Below, piece after piece: positions 1-6,659 of a stretch of DNA of 22,890 nt. The position numbers were made by a program, and so were the translations under genes. Where the stretch lies: contig JBJTOP010000295.1 in NCBI GenBank assembly GCA_046074645.1, forward strand, positions 1 through 22,890, in the 5' to 3' direction. Below the pieces are notes generated by a model. That model did not search any database and was not told the origin of the DNA. It saw nothing but the letters and a program-made list of their open reading frames with translations. The stretch's first letter is position 1. Each line of letters opens with the position of its first letter. Source of the DNA: SXXK01 sp046074645. Its GTDB lineage: Bacteria; Planctomycetota; Planctomycetia; Planctomycetales; Planctomycetaceae.

Positions 1-1
1 T

Positions 2-430
2 ATCTGCTATGCGATCGACAGCGCAAAGACGCTGCGTTTTGTGCAGAATCATGATCTGGAGCGCTGGGGGCTGGACGCTGATGTTGTGAAGAAGCAGGCG
101 ATGTACAACCTGTCAAAGGTCAAAGGCCCTTTGTTTAGTACAATGCGCAATGACAAAGTTGATTTTCTGGTGGCTGAGGTGACGGACAACGGACTGCCAT
201 CACGTTCCTGCTGGATCCTGCATCCTGAGCTGCACAAGTCCCTCGCGCGGATCTTTCGGGGGCCGGCCTGGGTGGCGGTACCATCACGGGATTCTTTAAT
301 GGCCTTCAGTGCAAATCCCTTGTTGCGGGCTGATTTGCAGAATCGACTGAGCCAGGATTATCGTACGACTGGGCACAGCATTTCGGACCGTCTGTTTGAG
401 GTGCGTGCGGACGGTGTCGTGCTGGCATGA
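2..430 (+). CDS. DUF1444-family protein, 5' end outside the window
   Basis: The reading frame is open from the first bases of the window, so the gene starts upstream and only the last 142 residues are seen. The segment around AIDSAKTLRFV and DLERWGLDADVV, followed by a run ending in YNL, resembles the C-terminal half of DUF1444 (YtpQ-like) proteins, whose biochemical role is unknown. A GTG at 41 could be read as a start, but the family-like sequence continues in frame before it, so it is probably internal. No signal peptide or membrane segment is visible in this part. The stop lies 24 nt before the DUF1801 gene, so the two may be co-transcribed. The family call rests on remembered pattern only. 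Confidence 0.65.
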   Translation: MCYAIDSAKTLRFVQNHDLERWGLDADVVKKQAMYNLSKVKGPLFSTMRNDKVDFLVAEVTDNGLPSRSCWILHPELHKSLARIFRGPAWVAVPSRDSLMAFSANPLLRADLQNRLSQDYRTTGHSISDRLFEVRADGVVLA

Positions 431-454
431 CATGTTTGTGCTGAAGGAATTGTT

Positions 455-889
455 ATGGCGAAGCGAGGTCCATCTGCTGCAAGCGGCCCGAGGCTGTTGT
501 CCGGGGGCAATCCGCAGCTGGCGAAAGGGGACGGAGATGCCGTGGTGCAGCAGTGGATCGCCGCCATGCCTGGCTGGAAGCAGGATGTGGGCAGAAGACT
601 GGATCAGCTGATCGTTGACCAAGTGCCGTCGGTTCGCAAGGCTGTCCGCTGGAATACTCCGTTCTACGGACTGGAAGGGCAGGGATGGTTCATGGCTTTT
701 CATTGCCTGACAAAATATGTCAAGGTGGCGATCTTTCAGGGAAGTTCGCTGCAACCACTGCCGCCTGTCACTTCCAAACAGCCAAATGTGCGTTATGTGC
801 ATCTGACAGAGACAGAGCCGATTGACTGGTATCAGATGGGTGACTGGGTGGTGCAGGCCAGCGGGCTTCCGGGTGAGCCGCTGTTTTGA
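455..889 (+). CDS. DUF1801 domain protein (YdhG-like)
   Basis: A 144-residue soluble protein. Residues about 30-140 match the DUF1801 fold: a helical start (VVQQWIAAMPGW), then VRKAVRWNTPFYGLEGQGWF, then strands around KYVKVAIFQG. This small alpha/beta domain is common in bacteria and has no firmly assigned reaction. The first 28 residues are low in complexity (Ala, Gly, Pro, Ser) and probably disordered. The ATG start is supported by AAGGA at 444-448, 6 nt upstream. It follows the DUF1444 gene by 24 nt on the same strand. A dispersed repeat begins 4 nt after its stop. Confidence 0.8.
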   Translation: MAKRGPSAASGPRLLSGGNPQLAKGDGDAVVQQWIAAMPGWKQDVGRRLDQLIVDQVPSVRKAVRWNTPFYGLEGQGWFMAFHCLTKYVKVAIFQGSSLQPLPPVTSKQPNVRYVHLTETEPIDWYQMGDWVVQASGLPGEPLF

Positions 890-892
890 AGA

Positions 893-1045
893 GTGCCGGG
901 AGGGCAAAGCGCCTGCTAAGCCGTATCCCTGCCGCGCACTGCGCTGATCCCTGCTGCTTCGCAAAATCGTCGGCAATCGCCCACAGCGCGGACCAGCGTT
1001 CGGTGGCTCGGCAGGAGCCTCGCCCTGGGATGGTGAAACGGTGGT
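893..1045. repeat. Interrupted inverted-repeat element, copy 1 of the GTGCCGGGAGGGC family
   Basis: The left arm (900-922, GAGGGCAAAGCGCCTGCT...) and right arm (1005-1026, GGCTCGGCAGGAGC...) are imperfect reverse complements separated by about 82 bases, so the transcript could form a long stem. The outer ends, GTGCCGGGAGGGC at 893 and CTGGGATGGTG at 1025, both recur near the right end of the window, where they sit side by side (22308-22345) without the intervening part. Related starts are also at 1369. This is a dispersed genomic repeat; whether it is mobile cannot be told here. Confidence 0.7.
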
Positions 1046-1128
1046 CATATGGGAGTTCAGGGGCGTTTTTGGCGTGAGCGAGGCAAGGTTAGGTTTTGAG
1101 GTTTTCAGCAGTGACAGGGCTGGGTGTC

Positions 1129-1147
1129 CGTTTCGCGGAGCGAAACG
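1129..1147. repeat. Perfect 8-bp hairpin
   Basis: CGTTTCGC and GCGAAACG pair perfectly around a GGA loop. There is no T tract after it, so it does not look like an intrinsic terminator. A further CGTTTCG occurs at 1169-1175. It lies inside the repeat block. Confidence 0.6.
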
Positions 1148-1175
1148 CGACTATGGGCAGAGTTCGCGCCGTTTC

Positions 1176-1343
1176 GTCGGGAGAGGGGACGGGGGTGAGG
1201 GGTCAAAGAACATTGCCAGCCCCTCGTCAACACTTCCTGGACACTGTGAATCCAGCATCCTTCTGCACTGTCCGTGCTGCACGTGGCAGGCGCGTTTCAC
1301 CCCTCACCCCCGACCCCTCTCCCCGGTCCGGGGAGAGGGGAGC
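1176..1343. repeat. Inverted repeat pair (GGGAGAGGGG / CCCCTCACCCCCG)
   Basis: The G-rich segment at 1176-1203 is nearly the reverse complement of the C-rich segment at 1299-1325, with about 95 bases between them. The second segment continues into its own short palindrome: CTCTCCCC and GGGGAGAG around GGTCC, at 1317-1338. Repeats of this CCCCTCACCCC... type are scattered through many bacterial genomes. It has no coding content. Confidence 0.65.
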
Positions 1344-1368
1344 CAGATGCTCTTTCTGGCAAGCGGGG

Positions 1369-1398
1369 GTGCCGGGAGGGCGAAGCACTCTGCCGAGG
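1369..1398. repeat. Dispersed repeat, copy 2 of the GTGCCGGGAGGGC family
   Basis: GTGCCGGGAGGGCGAAGC is followed by ACTCTGCCGAGG, close to the left arm of the element at 893. The preceding CTTTCTGGCAAG (from 1351) is also present immediately before the copy at 22308, so the shared unit is longer than the arm itself. Confidence 0.65.
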
Positions 1399-1531
1399 CC
1401 TGCTCAACTTTTACGAACGGGATGACATTGGCTCGCGATTGTATTACTGTTCACTGTGCGGCGATTTGTCTTCCTGCGACTCATTCTAATATGACATCCG
1501 TCCATTCCTTTGCTCGGATCACAAACCTTTG

Positions 1532-2470
1532 ATGAGCCTTTCTCCCTTCATTGCCACTGTCGTCTGGTTCCCGATTCTGCTTTCTATGATTCCTTTGTGT
1601 GCTGTGTTTCAGGACCCGGTGGACGACTGGATTGCTGAAACGGAGCGATGGCGTGAACTTCGCGAGCGTCAGTTGCGATCTGCTGACGGCTGGCTTGCGG
1701 TGACTGGACTGCACTGGCTGGAGCAGGACGAGGTCCGATTTGGCTCGGCCCCCGATTGCGAGATTCGCCTTGCCGCTGAATCTTCGCCTGCTGAAGGTGG
1801 CAGATTTACGGTGACGGGGGGCGTTGTGTTGTTTACCGCGGCCGACGGTGCATCGCTCAGGTTTAATGGCAAGCCTGCGAAGAACGGCATCCTCACACTG
1901 ACCGGCACGGGTCCCGAAGCGGACTCTGCCGATCGCCTTTCGATTGGTTCGAGTACTCTTCAATTGCTCAGACGTACGGGCAAGTTAGCCATCCGAATCC
2001 GTGACAGCAACAGTGGCCTTATCCGCGACTTTCCGGGAGAGCGCTGGTTTCCGCCGAATCAGGCCTACCGCATCCCAGCTCGATTTGTGGCTGCGGCACC
2101 GGGCAGTTCGATCGAGTTTCAGAATGTGCGTGGGGCAACTTTGAGCCAGGAGTTGGCGGGAACCGTGGAATTTGAGTTTGAGGGGCGATTGTGGAGGCTT
2201 CAGGCTACTCAGGACGAACCCGGAAAGCTGTTTGTTGCGTTCCGGGACCAAACCAGCGGTCAGCAGACGTGGCCGGGCGGTCGCTTTCTGTCTGTCGACC
2301 TTCCCAAAGACGACACGTCCGTGGTGCTTGACTTCAACCGCGCGTACAACCCACCTTGCGCCTACAACCCCTATACACTGTGTCCGCTGCCACCTTCACA
2401 GAACCATTTGTCAATTTCGATCAGCGCTGGTGCTCTTCGACCTCATGTTTCACCGGCCGGCAGCAAGTGA
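1532..2470 (+). CDS. DUF1684 domain-containing exported protein
   Basis: A 312-residue protein. An N-terminal hydrophobic stretch (residues about 5-26) looks like a signal peptide or anchor. It is followed by a near full-length DUF1684 domain: WRELRERQLRSADGWLAVTG, the G-L-H-W-L and FGSAP motifs, RDFPGERWFPP, and the C-terminal signature LDFNRAYNPPCAYNPY ending in CPLPP. The conserved Cys and Pro residues of that signature are all present. The biochemical role of the family is not established. The ATG at 1532 is preferred over the TTG one codon earlier; no good ribosome site is visible. The gene converges on csrA, with only 6 nt between the stops. Confidence 0.9.
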   Translation: MSLSPFIATVVWFPILLSMIPLCAVFQDPVDDWIAETERWRELRERQLRSADGWLAVTGLHWLEQDEVRFGSAPDCEIRLAAESSPAEGGRFTVTGGVVLFTAADGASLRFNGKPAKNGILTLTGTGPEADSADRLSIGSSTLQLLRRTGKLAIRIRDSNSGLIRDFPGERWFPPNQAYRIPARFVAAAPGSSIEFQNVRGATLSQELAGTVEFEFEGRLWRLQATQDEPGKLFVAFRDQTSGQQTWPGGRFLSVDLPKDDTSVVLDFNRAYNPPCAYNPYTLCPLPPSQNHLSISISAGALRPHVSPAGSK

Positions 2471-2476
2471 GGCTGC

Positions 2477-2692
2477 TTAGCCGTGGCCGTGATTTTCGAT
2501 GGTGAGGGGCGAGGCTGGAGTTTCGGTGGTTGAAGCGGGAGAGTGTTCGAGAATTTCCTGGCGGGCGATGCGGACGGACTGAGGGGCATCGATGGATAAT
2601 CGGACACGACCACCACGCACTTCGGTGACGGTGATGCGAATATCACCGGCGATTTGGATGGATTCGCCAACTTTTCGGCTGAGGACCAGCAT
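2477..2692 (-). CDS. csrA: CsrA, translational regulator (carbon storage regulator)
   Basis: A 71-residue protein that starts MLVLSRKVGESIQI and continues with the beta-strands ITVTEVRGGRVRLSIDAP and then VRIARQEIL. This is the complete CsrA/RsmA fold, which as a homodimer binds GGA motifs in mRNA leaders and blocks or stabilises translation. The N-terminal RNA-binding strand and the R-L-S-I-D-A-P region (in E. coli, R-L-G-I-x-A-P) are intact. The tail of about 20 residues after the helix (Ser/Pro/Thr-rich) is variable in the family. In many bacteria CsrA is tied to flagellar control, but no flagellar structural gene is next to it here. Confidence 0.95.
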   Translation of the reverse strand: MLVLSRKVGESIQIAGDIRITVTEVRGGRVRLSIDAPQSVRIARQEILEHSPASTTETPASPLTIENHGHG

Positions 2693-3005
2693 TTGGCACC
2701 TGAGGAAATGGGGGGCTTGCGTCCATGCTTAGGGCAGCGGCAGAAACTGCCGACTGGTACAACAATACGCGCCATTTGGGCTGAGATTCGAGAAGAAATG
2801 CTGAAGAAGAACGCGGAATTCGAAAAATCCGGGATTTTCCTGGGGAAGTTGTCGCTGACGTGGCCTGTAGAATTGGTGTTGACCCACAGGGCCGAGTTTC
2901 GGCACGATTTGCCGATTTGCGTGGGCGAACAGGATCTCGTTTTCGATTTTTTGTTTTGCCAATCAGGAGTCTTTCAAGTGCGAATGGGGCTGGTTTGGGC
3001 AACGC
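2693..3005. other. Intergenic region between csrA and the metalloprotease-like gene
   Basis: About 310 bases between divergent genes, so it should contain both promoters. A 120-codon open frame crosses most of it but shows no recognisable domain and starts inside csrA, so it was not called. Its last 13 codons are preceded by a good ribosome site and are listed as a possible leader peptide. No repeats or terminator were seen. Confidence 0.5.
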
Positions 3006-3016
3006 ATGCTGAGTGA
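2978..3016 (+). CDS. Possible 12-residue leader peptide overlapping the next gene
   Basis: AGGAG at 2965-2969 is the only strong ribosome site before the metalloprotease-like gene. It lies 8 nt before a GTG at 2978 that encodes a 12-residue peptide (VRMGLVWATHAE). That peptide ends 11 nt inside the next gene, whose ATG at 3006 has no ribosome site of its own. This could give translational coupling. The alternative is that the larger gene really begins here and a base is missing. Confidence 0.3.
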   Translation: MRMGLVWATHAE

Positions 3017-3851
3017 CCGAAGCTACAGGAGACGAGTGATCCCGGTGGTAGCGCTGCTGGCGGCGACTGCGTGGGTGAACGTCTGTACCGGTGACGGATC
3101 CGCGTCGAGGTGGGTGGTGGAGGAACAGCGGGGCCATGCCGTGCTCTACTCGGAATTTTCCATTTCGGCAGCAGCAATCTGGCAGGAGCTGGACGAGGTC
3201 ACTGGGCTGCTGGAGAAGTCTCTGGGCATAGCGGCGACTGAGGAGCGAGTGGAGATTGTGCTGTTTGCGAGTCAGGCGAGCTATTTGCGGTACCTGTCGT
3301 CCGGGCTTCCGCAGGCTCGTAATCGGCGGGCTCTGTTCTACAAAAACGCCGGTGTCAGCCAGATTTATGCGTGGAACAATCGGTCGTTGATGACGGATCT
3401 GCGTCATGAGATGGTGCATGTGCGAGTGCACCAGCATTTGCCGTTCGCTCCGCTGTGGCTGGATGAGGGGTTAGCGGAGTGTTTCGAGGAGCGTTTGGGC
3501 AGTCGAGCGGACGCATCGCGGCGTGAGTTGCTGCGATGGAAAGCGCGAGTCAATCAGGTGTCATCGCTGCGTGTACTGGAGCGTCTGCCCTCGGCTGAGT
3601 CGATGGATGGCGACGACTATCGCAACAGCTGGGCGTGGACTTCATTCCTGTTGACGGAGTCTGACGAGTCACGGCGGTTTTTGCGGGATTACGTGGCGGA
3701 GATTCATCGGGGTGAGGCGCCGGGGGCATTCAGTTCATGGGTGGCTAATCAGAACGCTGAGCTTTTATCCCGCGGAAACTCCTATTTTCGAAAAATGCCG
3801 TCGAGCTTAAACTTTGGTTCAAGTTTGAACGTGGGCGGACCGGGGCGGTGA
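3006..3851 (+). CDS. Secreted gluzincin-type metalloprotease-like protein (HEXXH)
   Basis: A 281-residue protein. An N-terminal basic stretch (RSYRRR) and hydrophobic core (VIPVVALLAATAW) suggest a signal peptide. The zinc-binding motif HEMVH is at residues 134-138, followed by WLDEGLAECFEE, where Glu154 or Glu158 is the likely third ligand. This matches the peptidase-MA/DUF1570-like families found in planctomycetes, so it is probably an exported peptidase of unknown substrate. The ATG at 3006 gives the best signal peptide but lacks a ribosome site; AGGAG at 3027 would fit a GTG at 3036, but that would remove the basic region. The next gene follows on the same strand after 70 nt. Confidence 0.75.
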   Translation: MLSDRSYRRRVIPVVALLAATAWVNVCTGDGSASRWVVEEQRGHAVLYSEFSISAAAIWQELDEVTGLLEKSLGIAATEERVEIVLFASQASYLRYLSSGLPQARNRRALFYKNAGVSQIYAWNNRSLMTDLRHEMVHVRVHQHLPFAPLWLDEGLAECFEERLGSRADASRRELLRWKARVNQVSSLRVLERLPSAESMDGDDYRNSWAWTSFLLTESDESRRFLRDYVAEIHRGEAPGAFSSWVANQNAELLSRGNSYFRKMPSSLNFGSSLNVGGPGR

Positions 3852-3921
3852 CTTGAGTGACATCCACGGGGGCTCCGCCAGCCAGCTTCATTACCGACGT
3901 TATGACCAAAGGAGTGAACTC

Positions 3922-4503
3922 ATGACTGCCATATCTTCCGTGAACCGAGGAATACTGACCGTTTTGCTCTCACTGGCGGTCACATTTCAGGCGCCGCTTG
4001 CCGTGGGTGCTGACGGGGGCTCAGTGCGGATTCAGGACGTCAGGCTGGGCAAGGGTGGTTTATTGACGACGCGAGTGGTGGACCTGCAGGGGCGACCGAT
4101 GTCGGGTCAGTCTGTTGAGGTGCTGCATCGTGGCGAGCTGGTGGCGACGGCGGAATCGGGTAAAAACGGTGTGGTGACGATTGTGGGACTGAGGCCGGGG
4201 CAGCATGAGATTGTGACGAGCAGTGGATCGCTGCCATGTCGGTTTTGGGCAGCAGAAACGGCTCCGCCATCGGCTATTTCTGTGCCTGCAGTGGTGAATG
4301 ATGCGTCTCTGGTGCGAGGCCAGTTTGGAGGATTTAACCTGCCGATACTGGTGTATGCAGGCGCGACGATTGGCGCTTTGGTGGTTGGCGTGGACGCTAT
4401 GAACTCCGCCGATGATACTCAGGCGGCCAATGCAAGATTGAACAGTGAGGTGGCAGCGCTGGAACAGCGGGTGAAGGAGTTGGAGCCACCTGCGAGCCCG
4501 TGA
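3922..4503 (+). CDS. Exported protein with Ig-like domain, membrane segment and coiled coil
   Basis: A 193-residue protein of no recognised family. Residues 1-29 form a typical signal peptide ending near AVGADG. Residues about 35-85 (VVDLQGRPMSGQSVEVLHRG and following) resemble the beta-sandwich of carboxypeptidase-regulatory-like domains. A hydrophobic segment (LPILVYAGATIGALVVGVDAM) would cross the inner membrane, and the last 25 residues (ANARLNSEVAALEQRVKELE) are a heptad coiled coil. The ATG at 3922 is chosen because AAAGGAG lies 5 nt upstream; the frame stays open to a TTG at 3853. It is the last gene before a strong terminator, so it probably shares a transcript with the metalloprotease-like gene. 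Confidence 0.7.
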   Translation: MTAISSVNRGILTVLLSLAVTFQAPLAVGADGGSVRIQDVRLGKGGLLTTRVVDLQGRPMSGQSVEVLHRGELVATAESGKNGVVTIVGLRPGQHEIVTSSGSLPCRFWAAETAPPSAISVPAVVNDASLVRGQFGGFNLPILVYAGATIGALVVGVDAMNSADDTQAANARLNSEVAALEQRVKELEPPASP

Positions 4504-4542
4504 TTTTGGCGAGGTGCAGTACTGGGTGGACCGACACGATAG

Positions 4543-4578
4543 ATCCCGATTGCCGACAGGTAACCGGGATTTTTTTTG
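4543..4578 (+). terminator. Intrinsic terminator
   Basis: The stem is ATCCCG...CGGGAT (4543-4548 with 4565-4570), extended inward by TT/AA, a G-U pair and CC/GG around a GACA loop, with one A/C mismatch. It is followed by a run of nine T (4570-4578). It lies 40 nt after the + strand stop at 4503. The reverse orientation has no T tract, so it mainly terminates the + strand transcript, although it also sits just past the fur stop. Confidence 0.9.
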
Positions 4579-4581
4579 TTT

Positions 4582-5097
4582 TCAGATCATATCCAGTTTG
4601 CGATGTCGGCGGACGGGTGGTTTGGCGCAGGCGGCGCAGAGACCATGGACTTCGAGTCTGTGGCCGGTCATGCGAAAGCCGTGCTGTGAGGAGACTTTTT
4701 CGAGGAGTGCTGAGATTTCTTCATTGCGAAATTCGACGAGCTGGCTGCATTTTTCGCAGATGAAATGATCGTGCTGGGGGTAGCCGTAGTCATGTTCGTA
4801 GACTTCGCGATCGTTTGCCCGTGCCACTTTACGAATGAGCCCGGCGTTTTCGAGTTCGCGAATGGTACGATACACGGTAGCGCGGCTGACGCGGCCACCG
4901 TCTCTGCGGGGTTGTGTGAGTCGGGCGACGATCTGGTCACAGTCAAAGTGTTCGTGTTCGGCGAAGATTTCGCGAACGATAGTTTCGCGTTCCTGAGTGA
5001 GCCGTTTGCTGCGCGTAGCGAGAAATTCGCGGAATTTCTCGAGTGGCGAGACCGTGACTGTGTGCGGCGTAAGAGCGGGAGCGGTGGCGTTTGTCAC
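4582..5097 (-). CDS. Fur-family metal-responsive repressor
   Basis: A 171-residue protein. The winged-helix DNA-binding domain spans residues about 20-92 (LTQERETIVREIF, then SRATVYRTIRELENAGLI). The dimerisation and metal domain follows, with HDHFICEKC at 109-117 (His109, His111, Cys114, Cys117) and a second CXXC pair at Cys154/Cys157, so a structural zinc site is intact. The acidic/His cluster around residues 47-50 (EHEH) matches a regulatory-site position. Whether it senses iron (Fur), peroxide (PerR) or zinc (Zur) cannot be told from the sequence. It starts with GTG at 5097. The FlgM-like gene lies 46 nt upstream on the same strand. Confidence 0.9.
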   Translation of the reverse strand: MTNATAPALTPHTVTVSPLEKFREFLATRSKRLTQERETIVREIFAEHEHFDCDQIVARLTQPRRDGGRVSRATVYRTIRELENAGLIRKVARANDREVYEHDYGYPQHDHFICEKCSQLVEFRNEEISALLEKVSSQHGFRMTGHRLEVHGLCAACAKPPVRRHRKLDMI

Positions 5098-5143
5098 CGG
5101 CGGCCTTTGGTACTGTGTGAGAGGTCAGGAGGAGAAAGGCGAA

Positions 5144-5338
5144 TTAGTCAGCGTTGTGTTCGGACTGGACCTTTTGCAGCATTCGGCTGAATGCCAGTTC
5201 GAGGATCTCGTCATTATCATAGTAGCCAGCTTCGACGGCACGACGAATGGCCGCCAGTTTTTCCTGGCGGGCGACTGCGGCGTCAGAATCGGGAACAGCG
5301 CTGGTGGGGGATTTGGGGTGGCGGCGTGCGTGTTGCAT
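5144..5338 (-). CDS. Small protein with FlgM-like C-terminal motif
   Basis: The frame is open from a GTG at 5434, with ATG codons at 5395 and 5338. The ATG at 5338 is chosen, giving 64 residues, because the upstream part is basic and low in complexity. The last 45 residues (ARQEKLAAIRRAVEAGYY, then DEILELAFSRMLQKV) resemble the C-terminal helix pair of FlgM anti-sigma-28 factors, where the pattern is K/R-x-x-x-I-R-x-A-I-x-x-G-x-Y. FlgM holds the flagellar sigma factor inactive until export. No sigma-28 or flagellar gene is nearby, so the function is inferred only. It could share a transcript with fur, which lies 46 nt downstream. Confidence 0.5.
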   Translation of the reverse strand: MQHARRHPKSPTSAVPDSDAAVARQEKLAAIRRAVEAGYYDNDEILELAFSRMLQKVQSEHNAD

Positions 5339-5723
5339 TCGGAGAGTTTTCCGAGTTTGGGCGACCGGCAGAAGTGGCAGAGTCAACCTGAACATCCTAC
5401 GACGCGGAACTGGTTTGTTCCACTGATTCCCCACTGTGGATGTTGAAAAAATGCATCAGTGGATTTGTGGCTCGTTGCGATCGGAACGATCGTCTTTCCT
5501 GCGAGCGTTGTGGCCACGGGCTGTAAAAACAGCCGGTTCCGTAGATTTTTTTCAAGTGAAGACCACAAATGTACCGGACGGTCCGAGCGAGTCGAATTCT
5601 GCGGCGGATCGTCCGTGGGTGTGGCACGGTGAGTTTTTCGGTCACAGGCCCATTCCCGACGTAGCTCTGCGTGGCGGCGTCCGGCCCTTGTCGGCACCAG
5701 TTGCGGGGGCCTTTACTGCGAGT

Positions 5724-6659
5724 TCATTGACGAACGCGGGCGGCGCCGGACGGATTTGCGGCCGACTGGATCTTCGTCCAGGCGCCCGGAGAAGCGCTGA
5801 AAAGTCGTCGATTTGCTTCAGACTGGAACAAATACAATCTTCCGAGGTACCAGGCACCAAAGCGAATGCTCCCGGGTATCGCCCGTTGTTCGCGTGTCAG
5901 AGTGATGGGGTCGCAGCCCTGAATTGCTGGGGCATAGCGAGAGGGATCTGCGCGAAACCGATTTCGCAGTTCGGCGGAGGCGAAATAATAACGGATGCCC
6001 TGGTGGACGGCGGCAAATTCCGGGTTTCCGGGCCTGGGAATTCGGCGCTGGTGGAGAGTGACAGGGCAGAAGCCATCGAGTCCGACGAGGTTGGAGTTGA
6101 GGATGTTCTCCTCCTCGGCGCTGGGTGGAGAATCTGATTGCTGTTGCGGGCTGGAGGGGCGGCGGGCATTTCGGGATGGCGACGGAGCAGAGACAGATGG
6201 GTGCCCGGTGTTGCCTGCGACCGCTTTTGGGGCTTGTGTGGCAGGAGCTGGTGGGTGGGTTGCGATACTGTCAAGGAGAGCGAGGTATTCAGTCGTGGAG
6301 TGTGACCGGTGTCGAACCTCGATGGGGGCGCCTGGTTTGAAGATCACATCGGCTGGATAGGAGCGAACTCCGAGGTCCCTGATGATTGAGGGGTTGGCAT
6401 CTCCGTTGAGTTTTACGGCTACGATACCTCGTGTGAGAGCGGCCTGAACCTGAGGCACTGAGAAGACATCGCGATCCATCCTGCGGCAGGGGGGGCATTG
6501 GGGCCCGTAGACGTGAACGAGCAGGGTGGCGTTACGCTGCGCGGCAAGTTCACGAGCGGTTTGAAGATCACTGAACCAGCCAGCCTGCTGGGCTGTGGCG
6601 GTTGCGGGGAGCAGCAGCAGTGCGATGAGAGTTACAAACAGTGACTGCAGCGGTTGCAT
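5724..6659 (-). CDS. Exported thioredoxin-fold protein with C-terminal YHS-like modules
   Basis: A 311-residue protein. Residues 1-24 are a signal peptide (LFVTLIALLLLPATATA). The thioredoxin domain (about 28-132) has the redox motif CPPC at 55-58 and the expected cis-proline at 102 (SYPADVIF), so it should be an active periplasmic disulfide oxidoreductase or reductase. A Pro/Ser/Gln-rich linker (about 135-185) leads to a YHS-like module (about 190-248, LVGLDGFCPVTL then YYFASAELRNRFRADPSRYAP). A shorter repeat follows at 258-293 (SIRFGAWYLGRLYLFQSEAN). YHS modules are linked to metal handling, and the conserved Cys is kept in the first repeat only. GGAGA sits 6-7 nt before the ATG. Confidence 0.85.
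   Translation of the reverse strand: MQPLQSLFVTLIALLLLPATATAQQAGWFSDLQTARELAAQRNATLLVHVYGPQCPPCRRMDRDVFSVPQVQAALTRGIVAVKLNGDANPSIIRDLGVRSYPADVIFKPGAPIEVRHRSHSTTEYLALLDSIATHPPAPATQAPKAVAGNTGHPSVSAPSPSRNARRPSSPQQQSDSPPSAEEENILNSNLVGLDGFCPVTLHQRRIPRPGNPEFAAVHQGIRYYFASAELRNRFRADPSRYAPAIQGCDPITLTREQRAIPGSIRFGAWYLGRLYLFQSEANRRLFSASPGAWTKIQSAANPSGAARVRQ

Larger units (their letters stand above)
890..1528. repeat. Non-coding repeat block between the DUF1801 and DUF1684 genes
   Basis: About 640 bases with no convincing gene. The block holds three kinds of structure, listed separately: an interrupted inverted repeat with arms at 900-922 and 1005-1026, a perfect 8-bp hairpin at 1129-1147, and a purine/pyrimidine-rich inverted pair at 1176-1203 and 1299-1325. 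A further copy of the GTGCCGGGAGGGC family starts at 1369. Short ORFs here have no recognisable domain and run through the repeats. The last ~100 bases (1430-1528) are the likely promoter region of the DUF1684 gene, but no clear promoter could be assigned. Confidence 0.7.

Noticed and set aside
296..1048. 250-codon open frame on the minus strand
   Set aside because: It overlaps the DUF1444 and DUF1801 genes in antisense and runs through the repeat element; the translation is low in complexity.
2654..3016. 120-codon + strand frame between csrA and the protease-like gene
   Set aside because: It starts inside csrA on the opposite strand and has no recognisable domain; only its last 13 codons have a ribosome site.
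2643..3437. 264-codon minus-strand frame
   Set aside because: It is antisense to the HEXXH protein and overlaps csrA in another frame; the composition is shadow-like.
5519..5552. Hairpin GGCTGT/ACAGCC followed by a T run
   Set aside because: The T run starts 11 nt after the stem and no + strand gene ends upstream, so a terminator call is not supported.
5436..6137. 233-codon open frame on the + strand
   Set aside because: Most of it is antisense to the thioredoxin/YHS gene, and no domain is seen in the remaining part.
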